Assembly (NCBI GenBank): GCA_001931875.2
Contig: MSJH02000667.1
Location: 83,546 to 147,545 of the forward strand
Reading direction: 5' to 3'
DNA: 64,000 nt
Origin: Byssochlamys sp. IMV 00236
Taxonomy: Eukaryota > Ascomycota > Eurotiomycetes > Eurotiales > Thermoascaceae
Positions within the stretch are counted from its first letter, which is position 1. Each line of letters opens with the position of its first letter. Below, piece after piece: positions 55,835 through 64,000 of this stretch. The notes beneath the pieces are model-generated. The model was not told the origin of the DNA. It saw only the letters and a program-made list of their open reading frames with translations, and did no database searches. A program made the translations under genes and the position numbers.

Positions 55835-57177
55835 ATGTCCGGAGAAAAGATCTACGAGGGTGTCTTCGGTGTGTTTCTTTCCACTATTCAAAGCCCTCCC
55901 CATCGATCAAGCCCTTCCTGATTATGCGCTTCACCGTGAAGAATAAAAAAAAGTCCATTTGAAACATCAAAACTAACAGACGGCGAAAAAATGCCACAGC
56001 CGTTCATAAACCCCAAGGCGTCACCTCCGCCGATGTGATCCGCAAGCTCCAGCAGCATTTCAATCCCTCCGAGACATTCAGGCCGTGGATTGAAAACGAG
56101 CGCGACCGGCGCAAGCGCGAAAATGATTTCCAGCGTCGTCGTCGCAGAAACCAGCGCGTGGACGTGAAGATTGGACATGGAGGCACGCTGGATCCGCTCG
56201 CTACGGGTGTGTTGATTACGGGAATTGGAAAGGGTACAAAGCAATTGCAGGGTTTCCTGGGCTGTACGAAGACATACGAGACGGTCGTCCTGTTCGGAGC
56301 GGAGACGGATACGTATGATTCGATGGGGAAGGTTGTGCGTCGGTGTCCCTACGAGCATATAACGAGAGAGATAGTTGAGAAGGCCCTGGAGCAATTTAGA
56401 GGCCCTATCATGCAGCGGCCGCCTATCTTTTCTGCGTTGAAGGTCCAGGGCAAGAAGCTCTATGAGTATGCGAGGGAAGGCAGGGAGCCGCCAATTGAGA
56501 TCAAGGCTAGACCTGTGGAGGTGTCGAATCTGGAGATCCTTGAGTGGTACGAGCCTGGTACCCACGAGTGGAAAATTCCAGAGGAAGAGATGACGGGCGA
56601 GGAAAAGGCCGTTGCGCAGAAGATGCTGGAGAAGGACGCGGAGGTCCCAGTTGCATCAGCTCAAGAAGCTGAAGAAGCGAAGCACACTGAAGAGGCGTCT
56701 TCAGCAAAGCGAAAATCCCCTCCAGCAGTGACACCTGGCGGAGACAGTGCGGAAACGCAAAATCCCGCTGAGACGGGGCCATCATCCAAGAAGCAGAAGA
56801 TATCTACTGAAGGAGAATCAGCTACAGTCGAAAACCAGCAACAAGATAATACAGAGAATGCCGCACAACAAGAAACTACTGCCGCCTCCGCTCCTGCTCC
56901 TCCTTCAGAATCCTCCAAGTCATCTACCGGTCCTGCCGCCGTGAAGATCACCATGACTGTATCATCCGGATTCTACGTCCGCTCTTTGGCACACGATCTA
57001 GGAAAAGCCGTCGGCAGTTGCGCCCTGATGACTTCGCTCGTCCGGACCAGACAAGGTGATTTCACGCTCGAGTCCGACAATATCGTCGAGTATAAGGATC
57101 TAGACGCCGGCGAGGACGTCTGGGGTCCGAAAGTCAAGCGGTTGCTAGATGACTGGGAGCAGAAGAAGCAGGACTAG
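55835..57177 (+). CDS. pus4: tRNA pseudouridine-55 synthase Pus4 (TruB family)
   Basis: Two exons (55835-55868, 56000-57177) give 403 residues. The short first exon joins to form MSGEKIYEGVFAVHKPQGVT, the conserved TruB start. The catalytic motif HGGTLDPLATGVLITGIGKG holds Asp76, and KTYETVVLFGAETDTYDSMG and MQRPPIFSALKVQGKKLYEY follow. The last block (SSGFYVRSLAHDLGKAVGS) closes the fold. The enzyme makes pseudouridine at position 55 of the tRNA T-loop in nucleus and mitochondria. About 110 residues of Glu/Ala/Ser-rich low-complexity sequence (about 197-300) are inserted before the last block; similar inserts occur in fungal members. The intron of 131 nt has GT and AG ends. Confidence 0.93.
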
Positions 57178-58037
57178 GAAAAATCGAAGTACTATATATA
57201 CACTAGAAAAGTAACGGTACCGCATACTTGTTAGGTTTATACATAAACTCTGGCTGAAGAGAACCGATCTACAATCTTCCGGTAATACAGAGCGACATAA
57301 ATTGCAGAACCAAAAACTTCCATTCAATTTCTAGAAACTCCGAAGGATGAATTTTAATATCCCACCCTCTTCCGAACGACCTGGACCTCCTTTGGTCAAA
57401 AGATATGATGTAGTTACTAAAAAGTTATAGACTCGCCAACATGCATTAAGAAAGGAAAGAAGCGTTTTTGAACGAGTGATAGAGGACTGGCAATACGTCT
57501 CGCAATCTCCCTGGGCTGTGAATAGGAAAAGAAGAAAGGAATGATGGGCCGCGAAGGGCGCTGTCGGATGCAGAATTCACTGCCAAAAAAAAATGAAGAA
57601 ATACAGGTGTGGTAGAATCAAAAAAGATGCGAGAAAAGGGGGGAAGTCTGGTATGGGCTGAGAAGACTCGAAGAAAGTCAAAAATTCGCCGAACGAAACA
57701 AGGGTGCCTCAGTGCAGATGTGAAACTGTGGTCAAAACATCTCGCTTCTAAGCCCATTCAAAAGGGGCCCTGGCCCGAATATCGAGACAGAAGGCAAAGT
57801 TGACGTTGTTCGTCACAACACCGAGTCGTGCCGAGAAATAAGGGAAACGGAAATACGACAGATAAACAGCTACTAAGATACAAAGGAAACAGTTTTGCCG
57901 GGGTATACCGCTGAAAATGCACGAACAAGGCCGGAAGGTGACAGCAATGTCGACACAAAAACCTAGACAGATGAGATATATAATGAGAATGAAATCCAAA
58001 TGAGGGGAGAAAATGCTAAGAGTCTAATGCGAATAAT
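57178..58037. other. convergent intergenic region
   Basis: The 860 bp between pus4 and the ADF-H/PH gene, which end toward each other. Purine-rich sequence; small frames here (57446-57757, 57609-57803, 57748-57999) have no recognisable content. Confidence 0.5.
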
Positions 58038-61000
58038 TCAAGCGGAAGAGTTCTGATAAGCACTGTGAGCATCGGCCAGAGCTATTGTACGTTAGCTTGT
58101 GACCGGTTCGTAGCCAAGGGGGAGACACTTACTCTGGAGCACGGCAACCTGTCCTTGTCGAGACTCACAAGCGCACTGAAGACTGCTTCCATTCCGGAAA
58201 TCCAGCACAATGCTGTTTGGGAGCTCTTGTATGTCCTGGTCTGGAAGGTACGGTTTGTTGAACTCCGACAGGTGATAGCGCTTGATGATATTTCGCGTGC
58301 TGGAATCAACGTTTCCCGGGGTCAGAACGAGATATCCCTGCTCGTCGATACGCATAAACCTTCGTTTCCAGAGAAGAGTGTCCGGGAACTGGACATTCAC
58401 TTCACCGATGTCTACTACCTGAGGTGGTACCGGAGGTAGATCGTCGTCTTTCTTTGGTGGCCCTTGAGCCTCTTCCTTCAGCGGTGGGCTCAGCGCATTC
58501 ATAACACTCTTTCGAGAATTCGAGGTCATCGAAGACATACGACGCATCAGACGGGAAGTGCGGGACTCCTTCTTGGAATCAGGGCTAGAGCCTGTATCGG
58601 GGGTCACGCGTGAAGATGCAGAAGCCACACTCGCTGACCTCGTAGCTGCAACTGCATTGGAGTCACCTCGTGAGCTCACGGACGACACGGACGTGCGACG
58701 TTCCTCCGACTTGCCATCCGCAGCTGGGACTTGAAGAGGGCTTGAAGGGCGGGTTGAATCCGTTGCTTCACTTTCCACAATCAGCGGGCTACGCTGAAGA
58801 TTCAAAGCACTTGGCTCTGACGGATCAGCTGCAGGATCGGCAGGCGGAACACTTGGATCGCGGACGATTCGAGCTGTAACTGACACGGAGGGAGGCTTTC
58901 CTCGACTTGCATTCGGCGGGGAGCTCTGGCTTAGCGTGTGTGCTTTAGTGGGCTCTGGAGACGGAGAAGGAGTGAGGTATGCAGGAGACTTCGTATGGGG
59001 GGTGGGAGTAGTCGTCGAGGCGGGACTATGGCCAGCCACGGAGAAAGACGCACGCTTCCTAAACTTCTCGAAGGCAGAAGTGCTATGTGCGGGGCCCACC
59101 GGCTGTACCGTTGTCGGGCCACCGCTGTTCGAGAACTTCTCGAGCGCTTTGATGCGTTTGGAAATGCCGGAGGACACGTTGACTTTCTTCGCCACAAGTA
59201 CTTGGGGCGGAGGCTGGTTGTTTTCAAAGTAGGAGCTGGAGATAGATCTGCCTACTGGAAGTGCTTGAATATCAGAGCTGGTCTGACCCAATGCACTGGG
59301 ATTGGAAACTGCGCGTGGTGCATCCAAGGCAAGTCTATTAGGTGAAACCATCGGAGCTGCTGGAGAAGACTTCCCCACGGATATAGGTTGCGCCTCCTGT
59401 ACCGTAGCGCTCTTCAGCTCCTCCATGAACGAATCGTCGGAAAGCAGGTTATCATCATCAGAGAATTCTTGAGCCGAAACAACATGTATGGGGTGAAGCA
59501 GATCTTTCTTCTTGATTTTAGGCCCCGGGACCTCACTATCGGTGGTCTGCGATGCATCGTCATCAACAGAAGATGCTGCCTGAGATGGAGGAATGGCATC
59601 AGGCGTGGGCGTAGAAGACGGATCTCCTCCTGTAGAACTTTCCGATACTTCTGTTTTGGGGGTTTCGGATCCATTTACTCCACCAGAGATATGGTCATCA
59701 GTTACTAAAAGTCCTAGTCCCGTAGCTGTCGGCTTTGGCGTCTCCTCTGTCGTGTCAACATCCTTTGTGGCCTGTGGAGTTGCAAGATGTGATTCATCTG
59801 CGACCAGGGAAGAGGTCGCAGGTGGCACTGGAGTCGTTGGATTTGAAGGTTGGCCATCTTCAGCACGTCCAACCACAATATCGACTGCTGAATCAGGATT
59901 GGAAGTGCTTGGAGAAGCTGGTTTCGTGACAGTCTGCGGCTCCTTTTCGGACAAGGAAGTCACATGACCCGACTCGGAAAGTGGCTCTTTACGCGGTAAA
60001 GAGTCGGATTCAGCAGGTTGCTTCTCATGACTCTGCAATTCTTTCACTTGCATGGTATCGATGTTCTCTTTGTCTTCGGTGGCGTCGAACACACTGTTTA
60101 TCTTAGGATCTTGCGGCTTTTCTTTCTTTTTGTCTTGGGCACGCTTTTCCATCTGCTTCTTTCGCAATTCGAGTGCTTTCATCAGTCGTTCCTTTTCTGG
60201 CGCGATTCCCGACGATGTTGATCCCGTTAGCGACCTTGCGCCAGGAGACAATTGGGGTCTCGCGATATTTAACGATGGCGGTGGAACCAATAGTGGAGGC
60301 ACCGCGGGCACACCGCCATGGGCCGAAGTGGAGAGCATGCTAGTAGATCCAGGTTGGGACTTGGGTCGAGGCGCATTTGTTCTCCGCACGCTCGATGGCC
60401 GGACTCCTGCAGGTAACGCTGCAACTGGTCGTGTGTCACGTTCACGCGAAAGAGTCCCGGCCGTACGGGGGCGCCCATTGACATCCATTGAAGGTCGAGG
60501 ACCGAGCTTCACTTTCGGACGGTAGAGACCCGAATCCAAGTCTTGGAATGACGGCCTTGTCGACTGAGACGACTGGCGTGGCTCGTAATTATGTTCAGAG
60601 AGTTGCTCCAAAAGATGTCTCTGCGGGAGAGAACGCTCTGAGTGGTGTTCCGATGCGACTGATGGTCGTCTGTGTCCCTCGTCTGCCTTCGAGCCGGGAG
60701 ATGTATGATCAGCTTGTGGGCTTCCATCTGCTATCCGTGGAGGCACCGCAGTGGCCTCCGACTGCTGGCTGTATAGACTCCTCTTCTCCGCCGCGGCGTC
60801 GTCAGACTGTGTCGACGCTTCCTCTTTGTTTATCCCATTTTCTTCTGCATCCTCTGTGATCTCCATGAGCCTGCGATGGCGCAGGGAGCTTGTGGAAGAA
60901 GGCATGGATCCCGAGGCGGCATGTAGCAAGCAGGCTGAAGACAATGCACTTTCCGTCAATTCCGACGCGGCTGCCAGAGCGAAGACTGTATCGTGAGGCG

Positions 61001-61561
61001 AGAATTTGTCCAGAAATGACTGGAACTGGACCGTAGTGCGAGCTACAGAGATCAGTGATTAGATGATTAGCATATACGTAAGAAGTGTAGGGCAGAAGAA
61101 AACAAGAAAGAAGAATGCCCATATGATCTTGCATTCATTCAATGAGGGGCTCCCCAGTACCTTGTAGCAACCTTGACATCCCCTCGGGCATATATCGAAG
61201 GATGACTTTTCTCCGTCTGTACTGCAGAAAGCCATATAAAGGGGAATTCTCCTCATAACCCTCCATAATCCCCCGAATCTCGGTCACTCCGCCGCTACCG
61301 CGGCCCAAGAGAGATATCTCATCCCTACCTACATATTTCAGAAGCAACCTGAGAAAGAACAATGGCGAATCCGCGTCAGTTTTGCACAGCCAGACATTGC
61401 GACATGATTCACACAAGACGGAGGAATGCGATAGGATGTGCCGGAGAATCAAGGGGAGCAGGCGGGCGGGCTTGGTACAGTACTTACCATCCTCCCGCTT
61501 CAGTGAGGGCGGTCTGGTAGGCCTCGATGACGGCGGGATCATCTAACCCATTGAGAGACAT
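58038..61561 (-). CDS. large actin-type protein with N-terminal ADF-H and C-terminal PH-like domain
   Basis: Four exons (61561-61488, 61348-61161, 61042-58133, 58081-58038) encode 1071 residues. Residues 1 to about 130 form an ADF/cofilin-homology domain: MSLNGLDDPAVIEAYQTALT, LLLKYVGRDEISLLGRGSGG, YGFLQYRRRKVILRYMPEGM and QARTTVQFQSFLDKFSPHDT, as in drebrin/Abp1-like proteins. A very long Ser/Pro/Thr-rich disordered part follows; it includes a Lys-rich helix near ERLMKALELRKKQMEKRAQD. The last 100 residues (FPDTLLWKRRFMRIDEQGYL, NSIVLDFRNGSSLQCACESR, ending VLQTLADAHSAYQNSSA) look like a PH domain, which would bind phosphoinositide. The last 44-nt exon was found because the main exon otherwise runs into an unrelated tail. 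Such an architecture suggests a link between cortical actin and membrane, but this is inferred. Some databases may call relatives cell-surface glycoproteins; I see no signal peptide. Confidence 0.85.
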
Positions 61562-63591
61562 GGTGGTTCCTCATTGGAGAGGCGCGAACGACTCCCTGAC
61601 AGCAATGAGAAGCGCAAGGATCTGGTGAGGAATGGGAGAGACAACTGTCGAGTTATGGAGAATTGGTCGAGTGGTGCAGTTGACGGACTCGAGTGTGCCT
61701 CGAAAGACCAGGACAAACCAAACCCCCCTGTGGCCCGAGCCCACGACGCGGACGCTATCAACCGCTGGCCGGAGGGGAACGGTTTCAACTCCTTGGGGCC
61801 TAACTTAACTCTCGACTTCGTTCTAACTTCAGGGGTCCTGGGAATCGTGCCTGATGCTCTCTCTCTCTCCCTTCCACGTTCCTTGGGGGTAGCGCCCAGG
61901 GTGGACCGAGCGAACAATCAACCAGCGATTGCGATTCGCGTGGACGAGCAGAATGGGCGCGGGACGCTGGCCGAAATGTCTAACCGCGAGATATTGAGAT
62001 CACGAATCGGAGACGCGGTTTGAAGCTTAAAAACCCTAAAAATGGAGACCAATGCCGGTTGGATATATCCGTCCCTTTCATTACTGAGTCCTGGCAGTGT
62101 CCGTGTTCAGTCTGTGAGACGGTGGAAGCACAATGAAGGGAGGTGAGGGAGCACATCTTTGCACTGGTCATGATTTCTTTGTCTGGCAGTCTTGCTGGTC
62201 CGGAATCAAATTGGACATTATTGCAGTGTGTTTTGCGGCATTGGCTGCCCCTCCGATCTCTTCCAGAACTTCTCCAGATCCTTAGACTGGTTCGGCTAAG
62301 TTAACGATACTTACTAGGGATGAGAAAAGCAGCGTGGACTGCTCCACCTCGAGACTGCCGCCAATCGACCTCCTTGCTTCTCACCACAATCGAGCATACA
62401 GAAAGAATCAAGATTCAAGATACAGAAAAGCTACACAATGCGAACCATGGCACGCCCGGGTCGCGAACCTCACACTTGGCGTCCCCAATCCAGGGGAAAA
62501 CCACGCGCGCACATTTCCTATCAGATCCATCCGGAACATTGGACGAAGGACCCTGATCGATTCACCCAGGAATCGGTTAGCGGCCGCTAGCAAATGCCTT
62601 ACCCCGATGAATAAATTAATTAATGCCTGTCATTGACAGCGGCCTCGACTCGCGCAGTTCTTAACTAGTGAGTATTAATAATGTATATGATGGTTGGAAC
62701 ATACGGACATCCTGAGCCTTTAAAATAAAACTAGTCGCGCAACTCACTCCCTGCAAACCCTATCATAGACTTTTGGCCCCCTCGCGGATTGAACGTATCA
62801 CGTTTCCGGAGATTTCTGAAGGCGCTTTTGAAGAAGCACTCTTTGCAGATATATGTTCGATAACAGCCTAGATGACTCCAGGGACCAGGGTTTTTGCACA
62901 TCGTCAAACGGGGCTAATAATAAGTAATAATACGCCCCGATTCGAGTAGCCGCTTTCCTGTCTAGGAAACATTCTGTTTGCAAGGATAAATACTATATAT
63001 CGCTGACGCGCGTTTACCTACCTATCTTATAAGCTTCCAGTCAAACGCAGAACAATTAACATAATCAAGTCTTCCAGTATTCTACTGGATGCGCAATTCC
63101 CGTTTGCATGCACATTCCCGCTGTGGGAAATTGGAAACAACACAACTCCCTCCTCTCCGGACAAACAACTATCAAACTCGCGCTCTAGCTGAGTGGCGTC
63201 CCCGTCGAAAACCAAACGAAAGCAGAATTACAGATTTGACAGTCCATAGAATTGAAATCCCAACTATGGACTGATATTCGAGCTCGGTGACCTCCACCTA
63301 CGGAGCTCGTGGTTGGACGCGGGAGCTCTCCGCACGCAGCTCGGGGAACCCCGATGGTGGGACGTGACACTGGAAAGTCAGTCTCGTATCTCTCTCTACC
63401 TAGAGATAATAATTCACACCTTGTGTTCTTAATTAATTACAACCTTCTTCTTCAATATTAACCCTCCAATAAACCAGTCCTAGACGAAGGGGAAAAAAAA
63501 AAGAATCATCTCTCTTTCCTACCTACTACTATCAACACCCCACCATCCCACTCTATACAAACACCCAGAATATACTGTACAACCACCAACC
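61562..63591. other. divergent intergenic region
   Basis: About 2 kb between the ADF-H/PH gene and the OHCU decarboxylase gene. The left end is the former's promoter. The frame at 61574-62023 runs through it but has low-content sequence. The last 100 bp before 63592 are pyrimidine-rich, as expected for a leader. No RNA gene or transposon end was seen. Confidence 0.5.
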
Positions 63592-64000
63592 ATGTCTCCC
63601 ACCCTCCCCCCCATCTCCTCCATCCAATCCCTCCCTCAAGAATCCCAATTCCACATCCTAGACACCCTCTTCGAACCCTCCCCTCAGCTCCACACCCTCA
63701 TGGCCCCCGTTCTCTCCCACCAGTCCTTTTCGACTTACGACTCCCTCATCGACGCCGTCGGCGGCCGCATGACTGCCCTCTCAGCCGCAAACTCTCCGCA
63801 AGATAAAGAGATCCTCGAAGGGATCCTCGGTTCGCATCCGCGTCTGGGCGAGTCCTCGCCTGCTGTGAAAGAGCATATGAGCGAGCTGAGTCGGAAGGAG
63901 CAGGCGAATTTGAATAAGGGAGAAGGAGAGGCGGAGAAGTTGAGGACGTTGAATAGGGAGTATGAGGAGAAGTTTCCGGGGTTGAGATATGTGTATGTTT
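63592..64000 (+). CDS. OHCU decarboxylase (uric-acid degradation), 5' part only
   Basis: The first 136 codons are in the window; the gene runs off the right end. The motif GSHPRLGESSPAV contains the family's HPRLG signature, and LDTLFEPSPQLHTLMAPVL with EYEEKFPGLRYVYV are typical of 2-oxo-4-hydroxy-4-carboxy-5-ureidoimidazoline decarboxylases. This enzyme converts OHCU to (S)-allantoin, after uricase and HIU hydrolase, in purine breakdown; fungal members can be peroxisomal. A targeting signal at the C-terminus cannot be judged, because it lies outside. The start context CACCATGTCTCC upstream of the first ATG is ordinary for the genome. Confidence 0.9.
   Translation, partial: MSPTLPPISSIQSLPQESQFHILDTLFEPSPQLHTLMAPVLSHQSFSTYDSLIDAVGGRMTALSAANSPQDKEILEGILGSHPRLGESSPAVKEHMSELSRKEQANLNKGEGEAEKLRTLNREYEEKFPGLRYVYV

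Noticed and set aside
59593..60525. Plus-strand frames of 124-157 codons opposite the ADF-H/PH gene
   Set aside because: They are antisense shadows of the long disordered coding exon.
61574..62023. 149-codon plus-strand frame before the OHCU gene
   Set aside because: Overlaps the upstream region of the ADF-H gene and shows no motif.
1..64000. CRISPR arrays, bacterial operons or ribosome-binding sites
   Set aside because: No regularly spaced repeats; genes have spliceosomal introns and eukaryotic architecture, so these are not expected.

Overview
This window looks like nuclear DNA of a filamentous ascomycete of the Eurotiales, most probably an Aspergillus. The genes carry short GT-AG introns (mostly 55-160 nt), they sit on both strands without operons, and several proteins match well-known Aspergillus proteins (RasB, SfaD, PhnA, SamB, TigA). 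A 20-N scaffold gap lies at 2804-2823. I rebuilt exon structures by hand from splice sites and conserved protein motifs; every multi-exon model given here keeps one open frame from start to stop, but none is backed by transcripts.

Left part (1-14.7 kb): a small non-autonomous DNA transposon with TA target-site duplication (211-556), an Ecm4-type glutathione transferase (1723-2994, +), a propionyl/acyl-CoA synthetase ending in a peroxisomal signal (3274-5578, -) and the small GTPase RasB (7543-8340, -). A 6.4 kb stretch without recognisable genes follows, rich in TAGT/TTAG repeats.

Middle part (14.7-33 kb): a secreted glycoside-hydrolase-like protein (14711-16483, +), an unrecognised 854-residue membrane protein (17634-20198, +), a RanBP1/Yrb1-type Ran-binding protein (20865-22012, +), the phosducin-like protein PhnA (23479-24422, -), an aminoglycoside-phosphotransferase-family protein (27826-28575, +) inside a gene-poor region, and the G-protein beta subunit SfaD (30774-32262, -). 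PhnA-type proteins are folding partners of G-beta, so a chaperone and its client lie about 6 kb apart.

Right part (36.8-64 kb): SamB MYND-finger protein (+), a 2-oxoglutarate/Fe(II) oxygenase with six exons (-), Mkt1 with a 7-nt first coding exon (+), a caspase-fold protein whose frame is broken once (-), TigA disulfide isomerase (+), a small HSBP1-like protein (-) divergent from the ribosome-biogenesis factor Ebp2 (+), an RFTS-domain chromatin-type protein (-) divergent from tRNA pseudouridine synthase Pus4 (+), a 1071-residue protein with N-terminal ADF-H and C-terminal PH-like domains (-), and the start of an OHCU decarboxylase of uric-acid breakdown (+), cut by the window end.

Most of the content is housekeeping and signalling. 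No secondary-metabolite cluster, CRISPR array, rRNA or tRNA was found. The most unusual items are the frame-broken caspase-like gene, the transposon copy, the phosphotransferase island between phnA and sfaD, and the architectures of the RFTS and ADF-H proteins.
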